Origin: Streptomyces cacaoi
GTDB lineage: Bacteria > Actinomycetota > Actinomycetes > Streptomycetales > Streptomycetaceae
Length of the DNA: 34,695 nt
Reading direction: 5' to 3'
Assembly (NCBI RefSeq): GCF_006539165.1
Contig: NZ_BJMM01000059.1
Coordinates: forward strand, 1-34,695
Part shown: positions 23,981 through 32,698 of the stretch, piece after piece
Layout: each line of letters starts with the position of its first letter
Position numbering within the stretch: the stretch's first letter is position 1
Notes under the pieces: generated by a model
Seen by the model: the letters and a program-made list of their open reading frames with translations, nothing else
Told to the model about the DNA's origin: nothing
The model's database searches: none
Translations under genes and position numbers: made by a program

Positions 23981-24505
23981 TCACGCGGTACGTTCCAGGG
24001 CGCGCAGGCTCCGGTCGGTGATGGAGCGGGCGCCTCGTCCTATGGCGATGGTTCCGGACTGCACCAGTTCCTTGATGCCGTACGGCTCCAGCATCTTCAG
24101 CATCGCCTCCAGCTTGTCGCTGCTGCCCGTGGCCTCGATGGTCACGGCCTCGGGCGAGACGTCGACGGTCTTGGCGCGGAAGAGCTGGACGATCTCCACG
24201 ACCTGCGAGCGGGTGTCGTTGTCGGCGCGGACCTTCACCAGGACGAGTTCGCGCTGCACGGCCGAACCCGGCTCCAGCTCGACGATCTTGAGAACGTTGA
24301 CCAGCTTGTTGAGCTGCTTGGTGACCTGCTCCAGCGGCAGGTCCTCGACATTCACCACGATGGTGATGCGCGAGATGTCGGGGTGCTCGGTGACGCCGAC
24401 GGCGAGCGAGTCGATGTTGAAGCCGCGGCGCGAGAAGAGCGAGGCGATCCTGGCCAGGATGCCGGGGGTGTTCTCCACCAGCACGGAGAGCGTGTGCTTG
24501 GACAT
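23981..24505 (-). CDS. ilvN: Acetolactate synthase small (regulatory) subunit
   Basis: Binds and activates the IlvB catalytic subunit and gives valine feedback inhibition. An N-terminal ACT domain (MSKHTLSVLVENTPGILARI, RRGFNIDSLAVG) is followed by the second ACT-like domain ending GRGARSITDRSLRALERTA. 174 residues, standard for IlvN/IlvH. ATG 24505 has GGAAGG eight bases upstream; the upstream frame lacks homology. It starts 37 bases after the ilvB stop, in the same transcript. Confidence 0.96.
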   Translation of the reverse strand: MSKHTLSVLVENTPGILARIASLFSRRGFNIDSLAVGVTEHPDISRITIVVNVEDLPLEQVTKQLNKLVNVLKIVELEPGSAVQRELVLVKVRADNDTRSQVVEIVQLFRAKTVDVSPEAVTIEATGSSDKLEAMLKMLEPYGIKELVQSGTIAIGRGARSITDRSLRALERTA

Positions 24506-24542
24506 CGGTGGGCCTTCCGTTCGTGGACCTTCTCGATCCGTC

Positions 24543-26408
24543 TCAGTCGTCGTTGTCACCGAAGTCGGGCCGCACCCCGCGGGCCGCCATGACCTCGTCG
24601 TTGGAGGTGCCGGCGGCGACCATCGGCCAGACCATCGCGTCCTCGTGGACGATGAAGTCGACGACGACGGGCCGGTCGTTGATCGCGTTCGCCTTCTCGA
24701 TCACCGCGTCCAGCTGGTCGGGGTCCTCGCAGCGGATGCCGACGCACCCCATGGCCTCGGCGAGCTTGACGAAGTCGGGGACGCGCGTGCCCTTGGCCGG
24801 GGCGTCCGCGGCACCGTCGCCGCTGTGCAGGGTGGTGTTGGAGTAGCGCTCGTTGTAGAAGAGCGTCTGCCACTGGCGCACCATGCCCAGGGCGCCGTTG
24901 TTGATGATCGCGACCTTGATCGGTGCGCCGTTGAGCGCGGCGGTGACCAGCTCCTGGTTGGTCATCTGGAAGCAGCCGTCGCCGTCGATCGCCCACACGG
25001 TGCGGTCCGGCATCCCGACCTTGGCGCCCAGCGCGGCCGGCACGGAGTAGCCCATCGTGCCCAGACCGCCGGAGTTGAGCCAGGTGGCGGGCTGGTCGTA
25101 GTCGATGAAGTGCGCGGCCCACATCTGGTGCTGGCCGACGCCGGCGGCGAACACCGTGCCCTCGGGGGCCAGTTCACCGAGGCGCTGGATGACCTGCTGC
25201 GGGGCGAGCGAGCCGTCCTCGGGCCGGTCGTAGCCCAGCGGGTAGGCGCTGCGCCAGCGGTCCAGCAGCTCCCACCAGTCGGTGTAGCGGTCCTCGCGCA
25301 CCGCGCCGGGCGTCTCCTGGAGGGCGACGACGAGATCGGCGAGCACCTCGCGGGCGTCACCGACGATCGGCACATCGGCGATCCGGTTCTTGCCGATCTC
25401 GGCCGGGTCGATGTCGGCGTGCACGACCTTGGCGTGCGGGGCGAAGGAGTCCAGCTTGCCGGTGACGCGGTCGTCGAAGCGGGCACCGAGCGCGACGATC
25501 AGATCCGACTTCTGCAACGCCGTGACCGCCGCCACCGTCCCGTGCATGCCCGGCATCCCCAGGTGCTGCGGGTGGGTGTCGGGGAAGGCGCCGATGCCCA
25601 TCAGGGTGGTGGTGACGGGGGCGCCGGTCAGCTCGGCGAGCACCTTCAGCTCGGCGGTGGCACCGGCCTTGAGGACGCCGCCGCCGACGTAGAGCACGGG
25701 CCGGTTCGCCTCGCCGATCAGCTTGGCGGCCTCCCGGATCTGCTTGCCGTGCGGCTTGGTCACCGGGCGGTAGCCGGGCAGTTCGGTGGTCGGCGGCCAC
25801 TGGAAGACCGTGGAGCCCTGGAGGGCGTCCTTGGCGATGTCCACGACGACGGGTCCGGGGCGGCCGGTGGAGGCGATGTGGAACGCCTCGGCGATGGTGC
25901 GCGGGATGTCGTCGGGGTTCTTGACCAGGAAGTTGTGCTTGGTGACCGGCATGGAGATGCCGCAGATGTCCGCTTCCTGGAACCCGTCGGTCCCGATCAG
26001 CGAGGTGGCGACCTGGCCGGTGATCGCCACCAGCGGCACCGAGTCCATATGGGCGTCCGCGAGGGGCGTGACCAGGTTGGTCGCGCCCGGGCCCGAGGTG
26101 GCCATACAGACCCCGACCTTGCCGGTGGCCTGCGCGTACCCGGTGGCCGCGTGACCGGCTCCCTGCTCGTGGCGCACCAGCACGTGCCGGACCTTGGCGG
26201 AGTCCATCATCGGGTCGTAGGCGGGGAGGATGCATCCACCCGGAATCCCGAATACGGTGTCGGCACCGACTGCCTCAAGAGCACGGATGAGGGACTGCGC
26301 GCCCGTGATGCGCGGAGGGGCCTGCGCAGGAACGGAGTGTTCCCTGGTCTGGCTGCCGGTTCGGGGCCTCGGCTGCGGTTTCGGGCCCCCGGTGGCCTGC
26401 TCGGTCAT
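24543..26408 (-). CDS. ilvB: Acetolactate synthase large (catalytic) subunit
   Basis: ThDP/FAD enzyme that joins two pyruvates, or pyruvate and 2-ketobutyrate, at the start of Val/Leu and Ile synthesis. Visible motifs: the ThDP-activating Glu in RHEQGAGHAATGYA, GVCMATSGPGATN, the FAD-domain region (GAFPDTHPQHLGMPGMHG, ALGARFDDRVTGK), and the ThDP/Mg motif GDGCFQMTNQELVTA. 621 residues. The first 35 residues are a Pro/Arg-rich extension. ATG 26408 is preceded by a weak GAGAAG. A leader peptide with Ile-Leu-Val-Leu codons and a T-run hairpin lie upstream, so transcription is probably attenuated by branched-chain tRNA charging. Confidence 0.97.
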   Translation of the reverse strand: MTEQATGGPKPQPRPRTGSQTREHSVPAQAPPRITGAQSLIRALEAVGADTVFGIPGGCILPAYDPMMDSAKVRHVLVRHEQGAGHAATGYAQATGKVGVCMATSGPGATNLVTPLADAHMDSVPLVAITGQVATSLIGTDGFQEADICGISMPVTKHNFLVKNPDDIPRTIAEAFHIASTGRPGPVVVDIAKDALQGSTVFQWPPTTELPGYRPVTKPHGKQIREAAKLIGEANRPVLYVGGGVLKAGATAELKVLAELTGAPVTTTLMGIGAFPDTHPQHLGMPGMHGTVAAVTALQKSDLIVALGARFDDRVTGKLDSFAPHAKVVHADIDPAEIGKNRIADVPIVGDAREVLADLVVALQETPGAVREDRYTDWWELLDRWRSAYPLGYDRPEDGSLAPQQVIQRLGELAPEGTVFAAGVGQHQMWAAHFIDYDQPATWLNSGGLGTMGYSVPAALGAKVGMPDRTVWAIDGDGCFQMTNQELVTAALNGAPIKVAIINNGALGMVRQWQTLFYNERYSNTTLHSGDGAADAPAKGTRVPDFVKLAEAMGCVGIRCEDPDQLDAVIEKANAINDRPVVVDFIVHEDAMVWPMVAAGTSNDEVMAARGVRPDFGDNDD

Positions 26409-26499
26409 CGGCTATCTCTTCTCGGAGAGTGAGGGTTGACGCTCGTACGATGCGGATTTGGGCAGATTTTTCGGGCGAGTGCTCAGGTGCTGGTGCAAC

Positions 26500-26533
26500 A
26501 AAAAACCCCCCGTGCCAAAAGGCAAGCGAGGGG
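26500..26533 (-). terminator. ilvB attenuator
   Basis: On the minus strand a hairpin (26533-26521 with 26516-26506, loop TTTT, two internal mismatches) is followed by TTTTTTG at 26505-26499. It sits 39 bases after the leader-peptide stop and about 90 bases ahead of ilvB, the usual place of a transcription attenuator. Confidence 0.8.
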
Positions 26534-26571
26534 AAGCGCGCCGCTGAGAGCGGGAGTCCGTGGAGTCCCGG

Positions 26572-26613
26572 TCAGCTGACGCGCTGTCCAAGTACGAGAA
26601 TTCGGGTGCGCAT
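26572..26613 (-). CDS. ilvB leader peptide (13 aa)
   Basis: ATG 26613 opens a 13-codon frame reading MRTRILVLGQRVS. The run Ile-Leu-Val-Leu is spelled ATT CTC GTA CTT, three of the four being codons seldom used in this GC-rich genome. GAGAGGG lies about eight bases ahead of the ATG. A T-run hairpin follows (26500-26533). This is the standard architecture of branched-chain attenuation. Its start is only about 34 bases past the stop of the upstream gene, so the promoter should lie in the 3' end of that gene; CATACT on the minus strand (26674-26669) is a candidate -10, and a consensus TTGACA is also present (26650-26645) without a good -10. Confidence 0.85.
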   Translation of the reverse strand: MRTRILVLGQRVS

Positions 26614-26646
26614 GGCACTGACCCTCTCCCCGTCAAGCCCCGAGTG

Positions 26647-29600
26647 TCAAGTGGGTGGGACGGGCGTCTCAGTATGCGGTCGGAGCCCGGGATCGGCATG
26701 CGGTCGCAGCCCCGTGCGGGTCACCGGCTCCGGCCCCGTGGGCCCGCCCCGCCGCACCGGCAGGGTGGCCGTGGCCGTCGCCGCACGCCCTCCCGAGTGC
26801 TCCCGGCCGCCGGCCGTCTCCTCGCCGCCGCCCTCGCCGTGCTCACCGCGCCGGCCGAGCGGCGCCCGGTGCGCCGGGCCGCGCCGCGCCCCGGGCTCGG
26901 GCACCGGGTAGATCCCGCGCGCCAGCGCCCGCCGCAGCCGGTGCTCGTCCAGCGGCCCGGAGAAGACGGCACCCTGACCGTGCGTACAGCCCATCTCCGC
27001 CAGCAGCGTGGCCTGTTCGGGCAGGTCCACCCCCTCGGCGACGGTCGTCAGACCCAGATCGCCCGCGATCCGCAGCAGCCCCGCGGTGATCTTGCGCTGC
27101 CGGGCGGACTCCACGATGCCGTCGGTCAGCCCGCGGTCCAGCCGCAGGATGTCCACGGGCAGCCGCCGCAGCGCCGAGATCGCCGCGTAACCGCTGCCGA
27201 AGCCGTCCAGCGAGATGAGCACCCCGAGCCGGCGCAGCGCCGTGAGCCGGCGCTCCAGCTCGTCCAGCGGGATCCGCGGATCGCTGTCCGACAGCTCCAG
27301 GATCAGCGCACCGGCCGCGCCCGGCACCCCGGCCGGCCCGGCGGGCGCGCCCAGGGCCGCGCCGCCGGTGGGGCCCGGCACCGCCGCCAGCCCGTGCCGG
27401 GACAGCAGCTCGCCGATGCTCGCCGGCTCCATGCCCGGCTCGGTCAGCCGCCGCACGGGCAGCCGCACCGTCACCGGCGCCCCGTACCCGGCGCGCCGCC
27501 GGGCCGCCGCCTGCTGGACGGCCTCCTCCAGGATCCAGCGGCTCACCTCGGCCGCGCGCTCCCCGCTCGCGCCGCGCGCCTCCCGGGGCGAGGCGCCCTC
27601 CGTGCGCAGGAACTCCGCCGGGGTGAACAGGATTCCCTGCGCGGAGCGCCAGCGTGCCTCCGCCGCGACCGCGGTGACCTTGCCGCTGGCCAGCTCGACG
27701 ATCGGCTGGTGCAGCAGCGCGAACTCCCCGTCGTGCAGGGCGCTGCGCAGTCTCTGCGCCAGCTCGGCACGCTTGACGACCTCGGCCTGCATCTGCGGCG
27801 CGTACAGCTCCACCCGGGCCTTGCCGGCCTGCTTGGCCCGGTACATCGCCAGATCCGCGTTGCGCATCAGCGCGGACGGGGTGATGCCCGGCTCGGCGAA
27901 GGCGATCCCGATGGAGGCGGCGACCCGCACCTCGGTGCCCTCGACGCGGTACGGGTCGGAGAGCGTCAGACGCAGCCGGTCGGCGATGTCGTGGATCCGC
28001 AGCTCCCGTTCGGCGTCCGGGGCCTGGCCGGGCTCCCCGTCGCCGCGGATCAGCACGGCGAACTCGTCACCGCCGAGCCGTGCCGCGGTGTCACCGGAGC
28101 GGACGGAGTCGTGCAGCCGGCGCGCGGCCTGCACCAGGAGTTCGTCGCCCGCCTGGTGGCCGACGGTGTCGTTGACGGCCTTGAAACCGTCGAGGTCGAT
28201 GAAGAGGACAGCGGTACCGCAGTCGCCCCCGCGACGACCGCCGATCGCCTGGCGCACCCGCTCGGTGAACAGCGCGCGGTTGGGCAGATCCGTGAGCGCG
28301 TCGTGCGAGGCGTTGTGCTGCAACTGCGCCTGGAGGCGGACCCGTTCGGTCACGTCACGGCTGTTGAAGATGAGCCCGCCCTGGTACCGGTTGACGGTCG
28401 ACTCCACATTGAGCCAGCGGCCGTCGCCGTGCCGGAACCGGCACTCGATCCGGGTGCAGGACTCCTGCTGTGCGGAGCTGGCCAGAAAGCGCCGCAGCTC
28501 GTGCAGCACCCGCCCGAGGTCCTCCGGGTGGACGAGGCAGGCCAGTTCGGAGCCCACCAGCTCCTCGGCGTCCCGCCCGTAGACCCCGGCCGCCGCCGGA
28601 GAGACGTAGCGCAGCACACCGGTGGAGGCGGCGATCATGATGACGTCGCTCGACCCCTGCACCAGGGAGCGGAAGTGGTTCTCCTTCTGGGCGAGTTCCT
28701 GGGTCAGCGTGATGTTGTCCAGCAGCATGATCCCCTGCCGCACGACCAGCGCCAGCACGACCGTGCAGGCCGTGAAGAGCACGACGCGGTCGATCTCCCG
28801 GCCGTCCAGGGAGTTGTACAGGATGCCCAGCGTGCACACGGCCGCCGCCAGGTACGGCGTGATCGCGGCCAGCGAGCCGGTCAGCGGACGGCTGGGGTGG
28901 GTGGCACGGGCCTCGGCCCCGCGTTCGGTGGCGACCGGGCCGGGCTGTTCGGCGGTGCGCGCGGGCTGGCGGGCGGCCGCCCAGGGCGCGTAGGCCAGCA
29001 GCAGGGAACCGGCGAACCAGCCCGCGTCCAGCAGCTGCCCGGAGGAGTAGTGCTGGCGCAGCAGCGGCGAGGTGAACAGGGCGTCGCACAGCACCGTCAG
29101 CGCGAGGGCGCCGACCGCGGTGTTGATGGCGCTGCGCTGCGCTGCCGAACGCCGCAGATGCAGGGCCAGAACCATGCTGACGAGCACGATGTCCAGCAGC
29201 GGATAGGCCAGGTTCAGCGCGGCCCTGGCCACGGAGTCGCCCTGCCAGTACTCGGTGTGCGCCAGGGCCAGCGACCAGGAGAGGGTCAGCAGGGAGCCGC
29301 CGATCAGCCAGGCGTCGAGGCCGAGGCAGGCCCAACCGGCGCGGGTGACGGGCCGTTTGGCCAGCACCAGCAGCCCGATGATGGCGGGCGGCGCGAAGAG
29401 CAGGAAGCAGAAGTCGGCCGACGAGGGCCTCGGCACCTGCTCGCCGAGCACCAGTTCGTACCAGCCCCACACCCCGTTGCCGAGCGCCGTCATGAACGAG
29501 GAGATGCCGAACAGCACCCATGCCGGGCGGCTTCCGTCCCGGAGGCCCGTGCCGCCGGGGGCCGCGTCCGGCCCGGCCGGCCGGGTGGCGGGCAGGTTCC

Positions 29601-29919
29601 GCGCGTACCAGAGGCAGGAGGCCGAGGCGAGCAGCGCCGCCAGGCTCAGCCCGAAGTCCCCCATGAACAGGGCCACCGTCCGCGAGCCCCAGCCGAACGC
29701 CGCGCCCACCGCGTAGGCCATGCACACACCGGCCAGGATCAGTTGCGGCAGCACACCCTGGGCGGCCTTCTGTTCGGACCGGGCCGCGCCGGGCCGCGGA
29801 TGCACCGCGGCGCGGGGGGTGGTGCGGGAGCCCGTGTCGGCGGGCGCGTGGTGGGTGCGCCCCGTGAAATCCGCAACCGAGTAACGGCTCCTCCCGGGAG
29901 CTGCTTCGTGGGCGGTCAT
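26647..29919 (-). CDS. cdgC: Membrane PAS-GGDEF-EAL protein (CdgC-like diguanylate cyclase)
   Basis: Makes, and perhaps senses, cyclic di-GMP at the membrane; such proteins time Streptomyces development through BldD. About eight membrane helices lie in residues 58-400. A PAS domain (about 412-525) precedes a full GGDEF domain (530-705) with RLGGDEF (614-620) and an inhibitory RxxD site (R607-D610), so cyclase activity is expected. The EAL domain (about 720-980) is degenerate: the EAL motif reads VAAEARW (751-757), DDFGTGY is DGFGSGY, and AEGVE is AEGVD, so phosphodiesterase activity is unlikely. The last 80 residues are a charged low-complexity tail. ATG 29919 follows a GGGGGA. I recall a composite GGDEF-EAL gene, cdgC, beside ilvB in S. 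coelicolor; the symbol rests on that synteny. Confidence 0.88.
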   Translation of the reverse strand: MTAHEAAPGRSRYSVADFTGRTHHAPADTGSRTTPRAAVHPRPGAARSEQKAAQGVLPQLILAGVCMAYAVGAAFGWGSRTVALFMGDFGLSLAALLASASCLWYARNLPATRPAGPDAAPGGTGLRDGSRPAWVLFGISSFMTALGNGVWGWYELVLGEQVPRPSSADFCFLLFAPPAIIGLLVLAKRPVTRAGWACLGLDAWLIGGSLLTLSWSLALAHTEYWQGDSVARAALNLAYPLLDIVLVSMVLALHLRRSAAQRSAINTAVGALALTVLCDALFTSPLLRQHYSSGQLLDAGWFAGSLLLAYAPWAAARQPARTAEQPGPVATERGAEARATHPSRPLTGSLAAITPYLAAAVCTLGILYNSLDGREIDRVVLFTACTVVLALVVRQGIMLLDNITLTQELAQKENHFRSLVQGSSDVIMIAASTGVLRYVSPAAAGVYGRDAEELVGSELACLVHPEDLGRVLHELRRFLASSAQQESCTRIECRFRHGDGRWLNVESTVNRYQGGLIFNSRDVTERVRLQAQLQHNASHDALTDLPNRALFTERVRQAIGGRRGGDCGTAVLFIDLDGFKAVNDTVGHQAGDELLVQAARRLHDSVRSGDTAARLGGDEFAVLIRGDGEPGQAPDAERELRIHDIADRLRLTLSDPYRVEGTEVRVAASIGIAFAEPGITPSALMRNADLAMYRAKQAGKARVELYAPQMQAEVVKRAELAQRLRSALHDGEFALLHQPIVELASGKVTAVAAEARWRSAQGILFTPAEFLRTEGASPREARGASGERAAEVSRWILEEAVQQAAARRRAGYGAPVTVRLPVRRLTEPGMEPASIGELLSRHGLAAVPGPTGGAALGAPAGPAGVPGAAGALILELSDSDPRIPLDELERRLTALRRLGVLISLDGFGSGYAAISALRRLPVDILRLDRGLTDGIVESARQRKITAGLLRIAGDLGLTTVAEGVDLPEQATLLAEMGCTHGQGAVFSGPLDEHRLRRALARGIYPVPEPGARRGPAHRAPLGRRGEHGEGGGEETAGGREHSGGRAATATATLPVRRGGPTGPEPVTRTGLRPHADPGLRPHTETPVPPT

Positions 29920-30249
29920 CGTGTCCCCCGTGCGACCGGGCGCCTCTGGCGGCAGTCGTGGTGCCGGACCGGCCGGTTACCGGCGGAACTCGGCGTGATC
30001 GTCAGGCGGTTGGGGTCCGGTTGCGTGCGGCGTCCGTGCCGCTCGCGACAGTTCGTCCGTTGCTCGTGCATTCGCCCGTCGCCCCCCTCGTGTCCGGGTT
30101 TCGCCCCCAGTCGGGACGATACACCAGGTTCGTCACTCTGGGACATAGTCCCAATACAGACGGTAACGACAACAGGCTCTTTCGGTACAGGGCGGAGTCG
30201 TACGCGTGCGTAGCGTGGCTTCCGACGGCCATTTCGGGGTTTACGGCGG
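29920..30249 (-). other. Upstream region of the GGDEF-EAL gene
   Basis: 330 bp without a gene. It holds a promoter candidate (30143-30172), the palindrome GGGAC-ATA-GTCCC (30140-30152) across its -10, and AC-ACCAG-GT (30121-30129), which matches the core AC-N5-GT of BldD sites only loosely. The untranslated leader would be about 215 bases. Confidence 0.45.
30143..30172 (-). promoter_or_regulatory. Promoter candidate of the GGDEF-EAL gene
   Basis: On the minus strand TTGTCG (30172-30167) and CTATGT (30148-30143) are 18 bp apart. The 13-bp palindrome at 30140-30152 covers the -10, so a repressor there could shut the promoter. Confidence 0.45.
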
Positions 30250-31335
30250 CTACGCCACGGCCACCGCGTTCTCCAGTTGCTCACCGGCCACCCAGCGTCT
30301 CAACTGTGCCCGCAGCAGCCGCTCGGCCCGCGGCGCGAACGCCGCCGTGTTCCCGCCGACGTGCGGGGTGATCAGCACTCCGGGTATGCGCCACAACGGA
30401 TGCTCCGCGGGCAGCGGTTCCGGATCCGTGACATCCAGCGCGGCACGCAGCCGCCCCGGAACCCCGTCCTCCGCGCCCGGCGCCGACGCCGGCGAACCCA
30501 CCTCGGCGAGCAGCGCCTTGGTGTCCACCACTCCCCCGCGGGCCACGTTGACCAGCAATGCTCCGTCCTTCATCCGTGCCAGGAAGCCGGCGTCCACCAG
30601 GCCGCGGGTCTCCTCGGTGAGCGGCGTGGTGAGGATCACCACATCGGCGTCCGGCAGCAGTTGACCGAGATCCGCCACGGGCCGCACCGGACCCAGCGGC
30701 GCATTCCGCGCCCGGCGGGCCACCCGGTGCACGGCCGCCACCTCGAAGGGCAGCAGCCGCCGTTCGACCGCCTCTCCTATGGCGCCGTACCCGACGATCA
30801 CCACCGTGCTGTCCGCCAGCGCGGGATCCACCCGGGAGCGCCACCGGCCGTACTGCTGTGCACGCACCGATTCCGGGAGATTACGCAGGGCAGCTAGGGT
30901 CAGGGCCAGCGCGAGCTCCGCCGTGCTCGCGTCGTGCACCCCCCGGGCGTTGTGCACCCGGACACCCGCGGGCAACCGCCCCTTCGCGGAGGCGAGGTGA
31001 TCGACCCCCGCCGTGAGGGTCTGGACGACCTCCAGCCCCGTCATCAGCGGGAGGGGCCGTACGGCGACCTCAGCACCCTTGCCGTACGGGGGGACGTAGA
31101 AGGCGCAGTCGGCGGGGTCCGCCGGGTAGTCCTCCTCGCCGTTCCAGTAGTGGTACGTCAAGGAACCCGGAAGGCCGTCGACGGAGCCCGGCGGCAGCGG
31201 CAGCCAGACCTCCCGCGCGGGAGCCGTACCGCCCGCGGCGGCCCCGTCCGCCCCGTCGGCCTCGGGGGGCCGGGTGATCCCGGGAACCGTGCCGGTCTCG
31301 TTGCTCTCGTTGACCTCGTTGACGAAGTTGACCAC
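30250..31335 (-). CDS. D-isomer-specific 2-hydroxyacid dehydrogenase
   Basis: NAD(P)-dependent reductase of the D-2-hydroxyacid family; substrate unknown. The NAD site VVIVGYGAIGEAVERRL is near residue 180, the catalytic Arg lies in NVARGGVVDT, Glu in DVTDPEPLPAEHPLW, and His in ITPHVGGNTAAF. 361 residues. The first 40 residues are a low-complexity extension (VNEVNESNETG, then Ala/Gly-rich). GTG 31335 has no strong ribosome site; TAGGGT ends six bases ahead on the minus strand and could be the -10 of a leaderless message. Distinct from SerA in this window: it lacks ASB and ACT domains. Confidence 0.88.
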   Translation of the reverse strand: MVNFVNEVNESNETGTVPGITRPPEADGADGAAAGGTAPAREVWLPLPPGSVDGLPGSLTYHYWNGEEDYPADPADCAFYVPPYGKGAEVAVRPLPLMTGLEVVQTLTAGVDHLASAKGRLPAGVRVHNARGVHDASTAELALALTLAALRNLPESVRAQQYGRWRSRVDPALADSTVVIVGYGAIGEAVERRLLPFEVAAVHRVARRARNAPLGPVRPVADLGQLLPDADVVILTTPLTEETRGLVDAGFLARMKDGALLVNVARGGVVDTKALLAEVGSPASAPGAEDGVPGRLRAALDVTDPEPLPAEHPLWRIPGVLITPHVGGNTAAFAPRAERLLRAQLRRWVAGEQLENAVAVA

Positions 31336-31456
31336 GGGGCGACCCTAATTCCCCCGCGCCCCATGACGTGAGGGCGGAGCGGCGGCTCGGAGGGCGTGCG
31401 AGGGGCGCCCGCCGCACCCGCTAGTTTTGTGGGCGGTCAGGAGGGAGCACGTCCAG
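31336..31456. promoter_or_regulatory. Divergent promoter region, dehydrogenase / aldo-keto reductase
   Basis: 121 bp. On the minus strand TAGGGT (31347-31342) lies six bases ahead of GTG 31335. On the plus strand TAGTTT (31422-31427) is a -10 candidate for the aldo/keto reductase, with a start point near 31434 just ahead of its ribosome site. The -35 elements are weak. Confidence 0.4.
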
Positions 31457-32452
31457 GTGGAGCGCAGAACGATCGGCGCGTCGGCCCTCGGCGTGGGCGC
31501 CGTGGGCCTCGGCTGCATGCCGATGAACTGGGCCTATTCCGCCTCCCAGCAGCGCGGGGAGGAGTCCCTGCGTACCGTCCACAGCGCGCTGGACCGGGGC
31601 ATGACCCTGCTCGACACCGCCGACATGTACGGGCCGTTCACCAACGAGCTCCTCCTGGGCCGGGTGCTGCGGGAGCGGCGCGCGGAGGCGTTCGTCTCCA
31701 CCAAGTGCGGCCTGCTGGTGGGCGATCAGCACATCGTCGCCAACGGGCGCCCCAGCTATGTGAAGCGGGCCTGCGACGCCTCGCTGCGGCGGCTCCAGAC
31801 CGATGTCATCGACCTGTACCAGCTGCACCGCGCCGACCCGGAGGTCCCCGTCGAGGAGACCTGGGGTGCGATGGCGGACCTGGTGACGGCCGGAAAGGTG
31901 CGCGCGCTGGGGGTCTGCGCCGTGGGCGCCCGCGCGGAGCGGCGCACCGGGAGGGGCATCCACGACGGAACGATCCGCCAACTGGAGCGCGTCCAGCAGG
32001 TGTTCCCCGTCAGCGCCGTCCAGGCCGAGCTGTCCGTGTGGTCCCGGGAGGCGCTGACGAGCCTGCTGCCCTGGTGCACGGCGCGCGGCATCGGCTTCCT
32101 GGCGGCCATGCCGCTCGGCAACGGGTATCTGACCGGCGCGCTGACCACCGGCGGCGGCTTCGAACCGGACGACGTACGCGCCCGCCACCCGCGCTTCACC
32201 GCGGAGATGATGGCCGCCAACCAGCCCATCGTCGCCGGGCTGCGGCGGGTGGCCCGACGGCACGGCAACGCCACTCCCGCACAGGTGGCGCTCGCCTGGC
32301 TGCTGGGGCAGGACCGGCATGTGATCCCCGTGCCCGGGACGAAGAAGGCGCACTGGGCGGCGGAGAACGCCGCCAGCAGCGACCTCGTCCTCTCCACCGA
32401 GGACCGGGCGGAGATCGACGCCCTGCCCGCGGCCCTCGGCTCCTGGGACTGA
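31457..32452 (+). CDS. Aldo/keto reductase
   Basis: NADPH-dependent oxidoreductase of the AKR superfamily, monomeric TIM barrel, substrate unknown. The catalytic tetrad is visible: Asp and Tyr in LLDTADMYGPFTNE, Lys in VSTKCG, His in LYQLHRAD. The C-terminal cofactor region reads VIPVPGTKKAHWAAENAAS. 331 residues. GTG 31457 (VERRTIGASALGVGAVGLGC) matches the family N-terminus, with AGGAGGG about 11 bases upstream; the open frame from 31427 adds ten residues without homology. It is divergent from the hydroxyacid dehydrogenase; a shared role is possible but not shown. Confidence 0.92.
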   Translation: MERRTIGASALGVGAVGLGCMPMNWAYSASQQRGEESLRTVHSALDRGMTLLDTADMYGPFTNELLLGRVLRERRAEAFVSTKCGLLVGDQHIVANGRPSYVKRACDASLRRLQTDVIDLYQLHRADPEVPVEETWGAMADLVTAGKVRALGVCAVGARAERRTGRGIHDGTIRQLERVQQVFPVSAVQAELSVWSREALTSLLPWCTARGIGFLAAMPLGNGYLTGALTTGGGFEPDDVRARHPRFTAEMMAANQPIVAGLRRVARRHGNATPAQVALAWLLGQDRHVIPVPGTKKAHWAAENAASSDLVLSTEDRAEIDALPAALGSWD

Positions 32453-32698
32453 GCCCCGGCTTCCCCGCGCGGCGTCGTCCCCGCCGTCGCCCCGGCTCCT
32501 GCGCCGAGCGCCGCCCCGGCCGATCCGTCCGGCTGTGCCGCCCGCTGCTCCGGCCGCGCTCCCGCCCGCGCGCCCGCCGGGTGCGGGGCCGGAGACCGGG
32601 CGGGTGTCCCCGGGCGTCCGGTCGGTGCGACGGGGTCCGCACGGGGCCGCCGATGTGATCCCCTGGGGGCCGCCGCCGAGATCGAGGAGGAGCCGGAC
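32453..32698 (+). other. Intergenic, no clear element
   Basis: 246 bp of GC-rich sequence between the aldo/keto reductase and the lipoprotein gene. Only the GAGGAGGAG ribosome site of the next gene (about 32682-32690) is clear; no strong hairpin or promoter pair is seen. Confidence 0.4.

Noticed and set aside
30118..30132. BldD box upstream of the GGDEF-EAL gene
   Set aside because: AC-N5-GT fits but the outer positions do not match, so it is mentioned only as a weak possibility and not listed as a feature.
26560..30213. 1217-codon plus-strand frame opposite the GGDEF-EAL gene
   Set aside because: Arg/Gln/Gly-rich composition with no domain; the minus strand carries clear PAS, GGDEF and EAL-like motifs.
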